Source of the DNA: Martelella mediterranea
GTDB taxonomy: Bacteria; Pseudomonadota; Alphaproteobacteria; Rhizobiales; Rhizobiaceae
Direction: 5' to 3'
NCBI RefSeq assembly: GCF_004342225.1
Contig: NZ_SMAR01000003.1
Location: forward strand, 124,001 to 188,000
Length of the DNA: 64,000 bases
Part shown: piece by piece, positions 8,408-17,900 of the stretch
Layout: the number at the start of each line of letters is the position of its first letter
How positions within the stretch are numbered: the stretch's first letter is position 1
The notes under the pieces: generated by a model
The model's input: the letters and a program-made list of their open reading frames with translations, nothing else
Database searches by the model: none
Told to the model about the DNA's origin: nothing
Made by a program: the position numbers and the translations under genes

Positions 8408-9205
8408 ATGAGCTTTGCACGCATTAACGCTGTCACTCTGCATTACGAGGTGCATGGAAGCCCGGATGAGCAGCCGGTCCTCGTGCTGATCAATGCGCTT
8501 GGAACGGACCTCCGCATCTGGGATGATCTCATCTCAAGACTTGAAGACCGTTTTGCAGTCATCGTTTATGACAAACGCGGGCATGGGCTTTCTGATCTCG
8601 GCCAGACCCCTTACACAATTGAAGATCACGCCGCTGATCTTGCCGGTCTTCTTGAGCATGTCGGAGTGACCTCGGCGACGATTTGTGGCCTCTCCATTGG
8701 CGGGCTGATCGCGCTGGCGCTTTGTTCTGCGCGCCCCGACCTGATTCAGGCACTCGTGCTCTCCAATACGGCGCATAAGATCGGAACTGCCGATATGTGG
8801 GCGGCTCGTATCGCAAAGGTGCGTGAGGAGGGGCTTTTGCCGCAGGTAAATGGCACGATGGAAAAGTGGTTTACAGGAGAATTTCGAACCGCTGATAATC
8901 CTGTTTTTGCAGGCGTCTGCAATATGCTGTCCCGTCAGCCGTCTGAAGGCTATGTGGCAAGCTGTGCAGCCATTCGCGATGCAGACTACACAGGCGTTGT
9001 CTCGACAATGTCCGTTCCGTGTCTTTGTCTTGCTGCCGATCAAGACGGCTCAACGTCGCCTGAGGTTGTAAAGGCTATGGCTGACATGATCCCGGATGCA
9101 GAGTATTGCCTGATCCGCAATGCCGGCCATCTGGCCTGTATGGAGCGTCCGGATCAATATGCTGATGCAATCCTCGCGTTCGCGGAAAAACAGACTTATG
9201 AGTGA
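8408..9205 (+). CDS. pcaD: 3-oxoadipate enol-lactonase PcaD (265 aa)
   Basis: This is an alpha/beta hydrolase that opens beta-ketoadipate enol-lactone in the protocatechuate branch of aromatic degradation. The nucleophile Ser96 lies in GLSIGG, and the acid is probably Asp211 or Asp213 in LAADQDGSTSP. The catalytic His241 lies in NAGHLACMERPD, the typical PcaD block. YDKRGHGLSD and LINALGTDLRIWD also match. The start at 8408 has CAGGAGG upstream. pcaB follows after about 190 nt, while the genes that normally lie between them in rhizobia (pcaC, pcaH, pcaG) are absent. A related lactonase acting on another substrate is possible. Confidence 0.88.
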   Translation: MSFARINAVTLHYEVHGSPDEQPVLVLINALGTDLRIWDDLISRLEDRFAVIVYDKRGHGLSDLGQTPYTIEDHAADLAGLLEHVGVTSATICGLSIGGLIALALCSARPDLIQALVLSNTAHKIGTADMWAARIAKVREEGLLPQVNGTMEKWFTGEFRTADNPVFAGVCNMLSRQPSEGYVASCAAIRDADYTGVVSTMSVPCLCLAADQDGSTSPEVVKAMADMIPDAEYCLIRNAGHLACMERPDQYADAILAFAEKQTYE

Positions 9206-9392
9206 CTTATAAAATTACATGCCAAGACTTGCGCGGCGGCGTCGGTTGACGCAATCTGTAAGCCATCCTGGCCCGGTGCCATGGCACGTAGGCAGCTACA
9301 TGCTTTTGTCTGTTTCGTTGCGGCGGCAGTTTGATGGTCATATTGGCCCGGGCACTGCCGTATCGTGATGTTTTTTGAGTGATCGTTATTCG

Positions 9393-10454
9393 ATGAGCTA
9401 TTCTGCATTTGATCATCCTGTTCTGTCTGGTCTGGTCGGCGACGACGAGGTTTCAGCGTTTTTCACGCTGGAAGCAGAAATCAGGGCGATGCTGTCTTTC
9501 GAGGCAGCGCTGGCCGAGGCTGAGGCGCGCTGTGGCGTGATACCGGAAGATGTCGCAACCCGGATCGGCGAGGTTTGTGCGACATTCGAGCCGGACGTAG
9601 CGTCGTTGAAAAAAGCGACCGCGCGCGATGGTATCGTTGTGCCCGATCTTGTTCACCAGCTTCGCAAGGCTGTCGGCGGAGACGCGGCGCAATATGTTCA
9701 TTTCGGAGCGACCAGCCAGGATGTCATCGATACTTCGCTGATGATGCGGCTTTCATCTGTTTCTGAACTTCTGCTCGACCGGCTCGATCATCTTTTCCAG
9801 CGGATGCAGACACTGGAGGCCCGTTTTGGCGACAATTCGCTGATGGGACGCACGCGCATGCAGCCGGCCATCCCGATTACCGTTTCCGACAGGATCAGGA
9901 GTTGGCGTGAGCCGGTTCTTTATCTCCGCCAATTTCTCCTGCGCCTTGATGGCCAGCTGTTTGCCGTTCAGTTTGGCGGGGCTGTTGGCACGCTGCATAA
10001 GTTGCCGGATCATGGCGTTGAAGTGCGCGCCATGCTGGCTGATCTCCTCGGCCTGATCGATGCGCCGCAATGGCAGAGCCAGCGTAATGTTCTGGCGGAA
10101 TTTGCTTCTGCGATGTCGCAGATCACCGGCAACCTTGGAAAATTCGGACTGGATATCGCGCTACTTGCGGAGATGGGCGATGAGATTGAGTTGATTGATG
10201 GTGGCGAGTCTTCTGATGTTGAAGGAAAGCGCAATCCGGTCGCTGCCGAAGTTTTGGTGTCGCTCGCCCGGTTCAATGCGGCTCAGCTTTCTGCCATGCA
10301 TTCCGCACTGGTGCATGAACAGGAGCGCTCCGGCGCAGCGTGGACATTGGAGTGGCTGACGCTGCCGCAGATGGTCGCCGCAGCGGCGGCCTCGTTAAAC
10401 CTGGCAGACCTGCTGTGCACGCGTATCAGCCGTCTTGGAACCAAACAGGTTTAA
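9393..10454 (+). CDS. pcaB: 3-carboxy-cis,cis-muconate cycloisomerase PcaB (353 aa)
   Basis: This member of the fumarase/aspartase superfamily cyclises beta-carboxymuconate to gamma-carboxymuconolactone. It shows VPDLVHQLRKAVGGDAAQYV with HFGATSQDVIDT (superfamily region 1), GRTRMQPAIPITV, and the flexible loop SSDVEGKRNPVAAEV in place of the commoner SSTMPHKRNP. The start is set at ATG 9393 (MSYSAFDHP, as in homologues) and not at the in-frame TTG at 9375. Neither has a strong ribosome binding site. It is one of two pca genes here, and PcaC, which uses its product, is not nearby. ASL or adenylosuccinate lyase is less likely given the VGGDAAQYVHFGATSQD block and length. Confidence 0.87.
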   Translation: MSYSAFDHPVLSGLVGDDEVSAFFTLEAEIRAMLSFEAALAEAEARCGVIPEDVATRIGEVCATFEPDVASLKKATARDGIVVPDLVHQLRKAVGGDAAQYVHFGATSQDVIDTSLMMRLSSVSELLLDRLDHLFQRMQTLEARFGDNSLMGRTRMQPAIPITVSDRIRSWREPVLYLRQFLLRLDGQLFAVQFGGAVGTLHKLPDHGVEVRAMLADLLGLIDAPQWQSQRNVLAEFASAMSQITGNLGKFGLDIALLAEMGDEIELIDGGESSDVEGKRNPVAAEVLVSLARFNAAQLSAMHSALVHEQERSGAAWTLEWLTLPQMVAAAAASLNLADLLCTRISRLGTKQV

Positions 10455-10503
10455 TCCTGACGTGTTGCACATGATGTGATTGAAACATCTGATATACCGC
10501 TGA

Positions 10504-10537
10504 AATTGACCTGATTTTGGTTGTCAATTGACCTGAT
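10504..10537. promoter_or_regulatory. Two 12-bp direct repeats upstream of the MocR-type gene
   Basis: AATTGACCTGAT occurs at 10504-10515 and again at 10526-10537, exactly 22 bp apart, or about two helical turns. The second copy ends 18 bp before the start codon of the MocR-type regulator. Members of that family, such as PdxR, bind direct repeats near their own promoters. This may therefore be an autoregulatory operator. Confidence 0.6.
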
Positions 10538-10555
10538 CCCGGCAAGACTGCGGAC

Positions 10556-11941
10556 ATGACTAAATGGAAACCGAATCCCCGGCTGATCAAACGTCCGGCC
10601 TATCTTTCACTTGCCGAGCAGATCGCGGGCGCCGTTCGCGACGGACTTCTTATCGATGGGATGCGCCTGCCGCCACAAAGGCAGATGGCGGCTGATCTCA
10701 AAATATCGGTGCAAACGGTCAGCCGTGCTTATGAAGAGCTGACCAGGCGCGGATTGGTAACAGGTGAGGTCGGGCGTGGCTCCTATATAAAATCAGTCCC
10801 GACGACGCCCGAGCGCCCTTATTTGACGGAAGGTGGTTCGGGGCTGATTGACCTTTCCATTCTGAAACCGATCTGCGAAAGCCGGAGCCTGACCAAGTTT
10901 CGCGATGCATTTGCCACACTTGGCAGCAATATGCCATCTGAGCTGGCTTTTTCGATGATCCCGAATGAGCTGTTTAGACGGTACCGGCTTGCCGGTTCGA
11001 ACTGGCTGGCGGCGTGCGGGCTGAAAGCGCCGGTTCATGGCATCACAGTCACCAACGGTTCGAGTGATGCCATTACCGCAGCGTTTATGAGTGTTGTGCC
11101 GCCGGGCGCGACACTCGCAGCAGAAGAGCTGACACATCCGATGGTGAAGCCGCTCTGCGGCTATCTGGGGTTGGATCTCGAATCTGTTGCGATGGATCGT
11201 GACGGGATAGTGCCGGAAGCTCTGGAGGCGCTTGCAACGCGCAAACGGCTGCGCGCTGTTTTCATCCAGCCGTCTGCGTGCAGTCCGCAAGGCATTTTGA
11301 TGAGCGCGCCACGTCGCCGGGCCATTGCTGCACTCGCGCGCCGGCTTGACCTTGCAATTATCGAAAATGACGTGCTTGGACCTTTGGTTGACAATCGTCC
11401 ACCGCCTGTTGCTGCCTTTGCGCCGGAGCGCACACTGTACCTGACAGACCTTTCCAAGAATACGATTCCGGGGCTTCGTTGCGGCTTCCTGACCGCGCCC
11501 GATCGCTATGCAGGATCAGTTGCCAACCGCTATCTGGCCGCTAACTGGATCGCAACCCCGGTGATGGCAGAGATCGCCAGCCGCTGGATTGTCGATGGCT
11601 CAGCGATAGAGCTGGTGAACTGGCAGCGACTGGCGCTGAAGCGCCGCCGTGCGATTGCTGCAACGGCCTTGGAGGGCATTGACCATCAGATGACGCCCGG
11701 TGCGCTTCATATCTGGATGCCTCTCCCGGAAGGGACACATGAAGCTTCATTTGTTGACCGCCTGAAGGGGCGGGGGGTTGCCGTTGCCGCCGGAGCGGCC
11801 TTCCAGATTGCCCGGCAACCGGGGCCACCAGCGATCCGGGTTTCGCTGTCTGCATCAACAGAGCTTGAACTTGTTTCAAGTCTCTCGCTGATCGCGGCAA
11901 TGATCCGTGAGCGGACGTCTTCAAAATCAGTCATCGCGTGA
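10556..11941 (+). CDS. MocR-type transcriptional regulator (GntR HTH fused to aminotransferase fold, 461 aa)
   Basis: An N-terminal winged helix of the GntR type (about residues 15-80: LSLAEQIAGAVRDGLLIDGM, LPPQRQMAADLKISVQTVSR, AYEELTRRGLVTGEVGRGSY) is joined to a fold-type I PLP-binding domain (about 110-450). The PLP lysine is probably the Lys in LTDLSKNTIPGLRCGF, and PSACSPQGILMSAPRR and NDVLGPL also fit. Such proteins sense PLP or amino compounds and act as regulators. It is followed 6 nt later by fdhD, so the two are co-transcribed, which is an uncommon pairing. Direct repeats upstream are likely binding sites. The effector is unknown. Confidence 0.88.
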   Translation: MTKWKPNPRLIKRPAYLSLAEQIAGAVRDGLLIDGMRLPPQRQMAADLKISVQTVSRAYEELTRRGLVTGEVGRGSYIKSVPTTPERPYLTEGGSGLIDLSILKPICESRSLTKFRDAFATLGSNMPSELAFSMIPNELFRRYRLAGSNWLAACGLKAPVHGITVTNGSSDAITAAFMSVVPPGATLAAEELTHPMVKPLCGYLGLDLESVAMDRDGIVPEALEALATRKRLRAVFIQPSACSPQGILMSAPRRRAIAALARRLDLAIIENDVLGPLVDNRPPPVAAFAPERTLYLTDLSKNTIPGLRCGFLTAPDRYAGSVANRYLAANWIATPVMAEIASRWIVDGSAIELVNWQRLALKRRRAIAATALEGIDHQMTPGALHIWMPLPEGTHEASFVDRLKGRGVAVAAGAAFQIARQPGPPAIRVSLSASTELELVSSLSLIAAMIRERTSSKSVIA

Positions 11942-11947
11942 GGCAAT

Positions 11948-12754
11948 GTGACAGTCTGGGATATTCAGGAAAATCAAACCATTATAACCTTCAGCAATGC
12001 AGGTGCGCATGAGAATGAGCGCGCCATTGCATCTGAAGTGGCGATTGCGATGTCTTATGGCGGATCAAGCCATGCCGTTATGATGGCAACGCCTGCGGAT
12101 CTGGAAGATTTTGCCTATGGCTTCTCTCTGAGCGAAGGCATTATCGACCACCCCGCGCAGATCGAGGCGGTGGAAGTCATTTCATTCGATAATGGCGTTG
12201 ATCTTCAGATTACACTGTCGGAAGACCGGTCAGCCGCGCTTTCGGCACGGCGACGGTCGATGGCAGGCCCTGTCGGGTGCGGGCTTTGCGGGCTGGAATC
12301 GCTTGAGGCAGCCATGCGTCAGCTTCCCGGTCCTGTTGCTCACGGTTTTTCCATAACCCCGGATCAGGTCAATGAAGCTGTAAACTTACTCACAGCGCAG
12401 CAGCCGCTGTTCGCACAGACGCGAGCTGTTCACGGTGCAGGATTTTACAGACCGGAAAGCGGTATTGCAGCCGTGCGTGAGGATGTCGGTCGCCATAACG
12501 CGCTCGATAAACTCGTTGGTGCTCTTGCACGCTCAGGAGGGGATGTGAACGGCGGCGCACTGGTCGTTACCAGCCGCCTTTCGGTGGAGATGGTGCAGAA
12601 GGCAGCCATTGCCGGAGCACCGGTTCTGATTGCGATTTCCGCGCCGACCGCTCTGGCAATCCGGACTGCGGAAGATGCAGGCATTACACTGATCGGTATG
12701 GCCCGCGGGGATGGTTTTTCAGTGCTGAGCCATATGGATCGTATCCGAATCTGA
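11948..12754 (+). CDS. fdhD: Formate dehydrogenase accessory sulfurtransferase FdhD (268 aa)
   Basis: FdhD passes sulfur from a cysteine desulfurase to the molybdenum/bis-MGD cofactor of formate dehydrogenase. The key Cys-x-x-Cys is visible in GCGLCGLESLEAAM (about residues 113-126). Other family blocks are VAIAMSYGGSSHAVMMATPA, EDFAYGFSLSEGII, and VREDVGRHNALDKLVGAL. The start is GTG at 11948, 6 nt after the MocR stop. No formate dehydrogenase subunit gene is in the window, so the partner enzyme must be elsewhere. It converges on gldA, with a GC-rich hairpin in the 47-nt gap. Confidence 0.94.
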   Translation: MTVWDIQENQTIITFSNAGAHENERAIASEVAIAMSYGGSSHAVMMATPADLEDFAYGFSLSEGIIDHPAQIEAVEVISFDNGVDLQITLSEDRSAALSARRRSMAGPVGCGLCGLESLEAAMRQLPGPVAHGFSITPDQVNEAVNLLTAQQPLFAQTRAVHGAGFYRPESGIAAVREDVGRHNALDKLVGALARSGGDVNGGALVVTSRLSVEMVQKAAIAGAPVLIAISAPTALAIRTAEDAGITLIGMARGDGFSVLSHMDRIRI

Positions 12755-12763
12755 AAGCTTGAA

Positions 12764-12782
12764 CGGGGCCGGGGAGGCCCCG
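12764..12782. terminator. GC-rich hairpin between convergent fdhD and gldA
   Basis: GGGGCC (12765-12770) and GGCCCC (12776-12781) pair around GGGGA, extended by a C-G pair. It lies between two convergent genes, so a terminator role is likely. No T-run follows on either side, so it would be a weak one or Rho-assisted. Confidence 0.4.
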
Positions 12783-12801
12783 GTCCCGGAAACTCTCACA
12801 T

Positions 12802-13902
12802 TCAGGCGTTGAGCTGCGCTGCTTTGCGACGACGCCCTTCGGCATCTGCCGCTTTCATGGCCGCGACAACATCGGCAGGCGTCACATCGCCAGGGACATT
12901 GCCCATGGTATCGGCCGGGTCGCAGGCAAGCTTTGCCACTTCCAGCAACTGTTCATCCGTGACGTCAGCCATACCGATATCAGCAAAGGTCATTGGCAGC
13001 CCGATCGCCTCGCAAAAGCCGAATACGGTATCGACCACTTCTTTCGGACGTTTCGTCAGCATCAGCAGTGAAAGTGTACCGATAGAAACTTTTTCGCCGT
13101 GCCAGTAGCTGTGGGTGCCCTCAAGAACCGTCAGGCCATTGTGGATGGCATGTGCACCGGAAAGCCCACCGCTTTCAAAGCCGAGGCCAGACAGAAGCGT
13201 GTTGGCTTCAACGATCCGTTCAAATTCAGGCGTTACGATCTTCTCAGAGGCTGCGGCCTTCGCTGCAGGCCCGTCAGCGAGCAATGTCTCGAAGCACATC
13301 TTTGCCAGGCCGTAACCTGTCATTGAGCCAGACCGGCCTGTCATGTTCGGGCTTTCAGAGTTCTTGCAGTCTTCCGCCTCAAACCATGTCGCCATTGCGT
13401 CGCCCATGCCGGCAACAAGCAACCGAACGGGTGCACCGGCGATCAGTTTGGTATCGACCAGAACGGCGTCGGGGTTCCGCGGCAAAAAGAGATAGCGTTT
13501 AAAGGCTCCTTCCGGGGTATAGATCACCGAAAGTGCACTGCAGGGTGCGTCCGTCGAAGCCAGTGTCGGCACGATCACCACTGGCAGGCCTGCTGCATGT
13601 GCCACGGCCTTGGCTGTATCGAGCGATTTACCGCCGCCAACACCTGCAATAACGTTCACGCCCTCGGAAGCCACACGTTTGCCAATACGGGTGATTTCTT
13701 CGTCCGAGCATTCGCCGTTGAAGATTTCTGTTGTTATGGCAGCCTTGTCGTCGCCTTTAACAGCATCGCCGACAAATGGAATGACGCCCTTGTCGACGAT
13801 GGCCAGTGCACTTTTCCCGAGCCTTGCAATCTCTTCTGTCAGAAGGCTGATCGCCCCGTTGCCCTGAACATAACGCCCCGGAAAAATCGTTGTTGAAATC
13901 AT
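12802..13902 (-). CDS. gldA: Glycerol dehydrogenase GldA-like, iron/zinc-dependent alcohol dehydrogenase fold (366 aa)
   Basis: This family oxidises glycerol to dihydroxyacetone with NAD+. The NAD-binding part shows GVGGGKSLDTAKAVAHAAGL (about residues 86-105), IVPTLASTDAPCSALSVIYT follows, and the metal ligands fall in MGDAMATWFEAED, SGAHAIHNGL and EGTHSYWHGEKVSIG, matching the Asp/His/His set of GldA. The start is set at 13902 because AGGGAG lies 7 nt upstream; an in-frame ATG at 13929 adds nine residues without such a site. It stands alone on the minus strand. Other polyols as substrate are possible. Confidence 0.92.
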   Translation of the reverse strand: MISTTIFPGRYVQGNGAISLLTEEIARLGKSALAIVDKGVIPFVGDAVKGDDKAAITTEIFNGECSDEEITRIGKRVASEGVNVIAGVGGGKSLDTAKAVAHAAGLPVVIVPTLASTDAPCSALSVIYTPEGAFKRYLFLPRNPDAVLVDTKLIAGAPVRLLVAGMGDAMATWFEAEDCKNSESPNMTGRSGSMTGYGLAKMCFETLLADGPAAKAAASEKIVTPEFERIVEANTLLSGLGFESGGLSGAHAIHNGLTVLEGTHSYWHGEKVSIGTLSLLMLTKRPKEVVDTVFGFCEAIGLPMTFADIGMADVTDEQLLEVAKLACDPADTMGNVPGDVTPADVVAAMKAADAEGRRRKAAQLNA

Positions 13903-14225
13903 GATATGGCTCCCTGTCTGTTCCGTCATTTTTCAAACGGATTTGGGTGTTTGATGGCGTAGGAAGTAACGTCACCCTGAAGAAAGAAGGGGCTTGAAGA
14001 ACGCAATTTCAAGGTCAGGTGCTGGGCTGCGACCGTCATTTTGCGAGCGCTATGGAAGCGGCATTTGAAAAACGTCAGCTCAGCAGGCGCAGCTCAAGCG
14101 CCGTATCAAGCAAACCCGGCGCAGTGACATTGCAATTATCAAGAATTTATCCGACTTTCGCAGTGCGCTAAGCCTTAAGGAAAAATTGTCGCAGGCGGTC
14201 TTCAGCCGCTGGATATCAAGAGTTC
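13903..14225. other. Intergenic region between gldA and the nucleotidyltransferase gene
   Basis: These 323 nt hold the gldA promoter region (minus) and that of the next plus-strand gene. I see no RNA gene. One plus frame is open from about 14069 to 14281 without a start codon, and the short ORF at 14051 (39 codons) has no convincing ribosome binding site. Confidence 0.5.
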
Positions 14226-14801
14226 ATGGACGAAAATTTTACGCAACTGAAATCGATTGTTTGTCAAAGCCCGGTTCTTGAGCCGATCCTGAACAGTTGG
14301 CACAAGATTGCATTGCCGGACTGCTGGCTGGTTGCTGGCGTCCTGGCCCAGACAGTCTGGAACCATCAGGCAGGATTTTCGCCTTCGCATGGTATCGCAG
14401 ATATCGATCTCGTCTATTTTGATGCCGACGATCTTTCAGAACGTTCGGAAAACCAGACCGCAGCAAGAATTCGTGCGCTGTTTTCTAATCTGCCGCTCTG
14501 GATCGATGTGAAAAATGAAGCGCGGGTCCATCTTTGGTACGCTGGCAGGTTTGGCTACGATATCGAGCCTTACGAAAGCGTGTCCGACGCGATCAGCACG
14601 TTCCCGACCACAGCGACCTCACTTGGTATTCGTCCTGCTGAAGGACGCTGGCAGTGCGATGCGCCGTTTGGGCTTGCAGACCTGATGCAGGGGATCATCC
14701 GCCCGAACAAAACCCAGGCCTCCCGCGAAGCGTATGAAGAAAAATCGACCCGCTGGAAAAATCTCTGGCCGCATCTTTCGGTGCTGGACTGGGATCACTA
14801 A
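14226..14801 (+). CDS. Nucleotidyltransferase-fold family protein (NTP_transf_6/DUF925-like, 191 aa)
   Basis: The protein belongs to a family of short proteins with a predicted minimal nucleotidyltransferase core. It shows LPDCWLVAGVLAQTVWN (about residues 30-46), the acidic motif GIADIDLVYFDADDLSE with the paired Asp residues of the fold, WIDVKNEARVHLWYAGRFG, and FPTTATSLGIRP near the middle. The C-terminal DLMQGIIRPNKTQ and a Trp-rich end complete the family picture. No biochemical role is known to me for this family. It is followed by the rne terminator on the other strand, so the two genes converge. Confidence 0.85.
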   Translation: MDENFTQLKSIVCQSPVLEPILNSWHKIALPDCWLVAGVLAQTVWNHQAGFSPSHGIADIDLVYFDADDLSERSENQTAARIRALFSNLPLWIDVKNEARVHLWYAGRFGYDIEPYESVSDAISTFPTTATSLGIRPAEGRWQCDAPFGLADLMQGIIRPNKTQASREAYEEKSTRWKNLWPHLSVLDWDH

Positions 14802-14861
14802 AAACACGGCTTATGAAAGCCGGTATTCAGAATCTGCTCAGCCGTTGCCTTTTGCCAAAAG

Positions 14862-14890
14862 AAAACGCCAGCCCGGAAAGGCTGGCGTTT
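14862..14890 (-). terminator. Rho-independent terminator of rne
   Basis: ACGCCAGCC (14865-14873) and GGCTGGCGT (14880-14888) form a perfect 9-bp stem on a 6-nt loop, extended by A/T pairs. Read on the minus strand it is followed by TTTTCTTTT, so it fits best as the end of rne, and it may also stop the convergent gene. Confidence 0.9.
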
Positions 14891-14913
14891 AGCCGTTCAG
14901 ATGTCAGCAGGTC

Positions 14914-17900
14914 TTACAAGAACCCGCGACGTTGCCACCAGCCGCGTTTCGGCTTTGCCGGCCTGTCATCTTCATCACCGTTACCGTTGGATGTCACAAC
15001 TGGTTCTGAGCTTGTGACGTTCGATGCGCGGTTAGCCCGCGCCTGATTGTCGTCGGTTTCAACCGAAGCATCCTGGTCGGCTGTGGTCTCAGCTGCGACG
15101 GATACGTTTTCACTGTCAGCGTTGGATTCGGAGACAGGTGCCTCAGTCTGAACCTGATCAGGTTCAGAAAATCCAGTCGCTGCTGTCGTCTCGGTTTCAG
15201 GTGCAACCGGCTCCTGCTTCTGTTCCGGTGCCTCGGCGGTCGGCGCTTCTGTCTCTGCAGGCTTTGCCTTGCGGGTGCGCCGACGTGGCTTGCGCCCTTC
15301 AATTTCAGCCATCGCCTCATCTTCAGATGTCACCTCGGCGGGCGGCTGCGTTGAAGCCTCATCGGCAGAAGCGTATTCTTTCACCTTGGTCGCAGCCGGC
15401 TTCCGGCGCCGACGCTTCGGCTTCTCTGTTGGTTCCGGGGCCGTTTCCTGCCCTTGAGCCGTCACAGTGGCCTCGGTCTCTGACTTCTCCTCCGATGTAG
15501 CAGTGTCTTCTTTTATGCTTTCGGAGACGTTCGATTCTGCCGCGCTTTCTGTCGTTTTTTCAGTGTCAGATGCTACAACGGGCGTACTTGGGGCATTTTC
15601 GGAACCAGTTTCATCATTGTTCTGAGCCGGTGTGTCTTCCTGCTGTTGACCGTTGCTGTCGTTCTTGTTTCGACGTCCACCACGTTTTCCACGACGGCGT
15701 TTGCGGCGGGGCTGATCATCCTGCTGGCCGTCACCGTTTTCAGCGGATGCTGCCTGATCATCATTGCTTTCGTCATCGCCGTCATTGTTCTCAGACGACT
15801 GATTCTGATTGCCGTCGCCATTCCCGTTCTGGTTATTACGGTTGCCGCGGCGGCGTTTGCGGCGTTTGCGGCGAGACTTTCCACCTTCATCACCGGACGG
15901 AGAGGACTGGTCGTCATCGTTGCTGCTGTCGGTTTCTGTTTCAACCGGCGTGATGTCGATTTCTTCCGGCTCATCTCTGAAGTCGAAAAGGCTTTCGATC
16001 TTGACCGGATTTTCGACAGGCTCACAACGGTCGATTTCAAGGTGAACGCTTTCCAGCGTATTATCAGCCTCGATGGTGATATCGACGCCAAACCGGTTTT
16101 CATAATCGACGATGCTGCTGCGTTTCTGGTTGAGAACGTAAAGCGCGGTTTCCGGTGATGTGCGCACGCGAATGTTATGGGTTGTGTTCTTCAACAGATA
16201 TTCTTCGACACTGCGCAATACATGCAGAGCGACAGAAGACTGAGAGAGGACATGACCGGTTCCGCCGCAATGCGGGCAGGTTTGCGTTGTTGATTCCAGA
16301 ACCGATGCACGGATGCGCTGACGCGACATTTCCAGAAGGCCAAAATGTGAGATTCGGCCAACCTGAATACGCGCACGGTCATTCTTGAGGCACTCTTTCA
16401 GCTTCTTCTCGACCGCACGGTTATTGCGCTTTTCTTCCATGTCGATGAAGTCGATGACCACAAGACCGGCCAGGTCACGCAGACGAAGCTGGCGAGCAAC
16501 TTCTTCCGCCGCCTCAAGGTTGGTCTGAAGCGCTGTGTCTTCAATCGAATGCTCACGCGTCGAACGGCCCGAGTTAACGTCAATCGCCACCAGCGCTTCG
16601 GTCTGATTGATGATCAGATAGCCGCCTGATTTCAGGGTGACCTGTGGCTGGAGCATACGGTCCAGCTGTGCCTCGATGCCGGATCGCGAAAAGATCGGAT
16701 GCGGATCACGATAACGCTGAACCACCTTGGCGTGGCTGGGCATCAGCATCTTCATGAAATCCTTGGCTTCACGATAGCCTTCATCGCCCGAAACGATAAT
16801 CTCGTCGATGTCTCTGTTATAAAGATCGCGGATAGAGCGCTTGATCAGGCTGCCTTCTTCATAGACGAGACACGGCGCCGTCGAGGTCAGCGTTTTTGTG
16901 CGTACGTTTTCCCAAAGACGCATCAGGTATTCGAAGTCACGCTTGACCTCGGCCTTGGTGCGGTTTGCACCGGCTGTACGCAGGATCACGCCCATGCCCT
17001 GCGGAACATCAAGCCCCTTGGCAACTTCCTTCAGACGTTTTCTGTCTGCCGGGTTGGTGATTTTGCGGGAAATGCCGCCACCCCGTGCGGTGTTCGGCAT
17101 CAAAACCGAATACCGGCCGGCAAGCGAAAGATAGGTCGTCAGCGCAGCACCCTTGTTGCCGCGCTCTTCCTTTGCAACCTGAACCAGAATGATCTGACGG
17201 CGCTTGATGACTTCCTGGATACGGTATTGTTTGCGCATACGACGATGCGCGCTTTCCGGAACCTCTTCCATCGCATCTTCTGCGCCGACCGACTCAACAT
17301 CATCTTCATCGTCGCTGTCGATATCTTCGGAAATCGTGTCGGAATCGACTTTCGCTTCCATATGCGAAGGACCGTTCTGGTCTTCATCGCCCGGAGCTTC
17401 TCCGTCTTCGCCTGCTTTCGTCTTCGCGTCGCTCTCATCGGCTTCGGCCGCGCCGGCTTTATTCGCTTCGGCTTCGGGATCGGCTTTCTTGCGTCTGCGG
17501 GCGCGTGGCTTTCTTGCAGGCTTTGTTTCTTCTTCTGCCGGAGCCTCGGAAGCAGTCTCTTCTGCTTCTGCCTTTACAGCCGCTTCTTCGGGGCCGTCGG
17601 ACTGCTCTTCAAGCTGTGTAGCATTTTCGTCTGCGGCTTCGACCGTTTCCTTCTTGGCGCGCGATTTCGCTCTGCCGCGGCGTGTGCGCGGTTTCGGCTT
17701 GCTGTCATCGCCGTTCGATTCCGAAGTTTCGGATGTTTCCGCCGACTGCGCGTCATCGTCTTCGCCGCTGAGCTCACGCATCAGGGCTTCACGATCAGCC
17801 AGAGGGATCTGGTAATAATCGGGGTGGATTTCGGAAAAGGCGAGGAAGCCGTGACGATTGCCGCCATAGTCGACAAATGCGGCCTGCAACGAGGGTTCGA

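Noticed and set aside
14069-14281. Open plus frame before the nucleotidyltransferase gene, rich in Arg/Lys/Ser
   Set aside because: No start codon and no recognisable family; it runs into the next gene in another frame, so probably chance.
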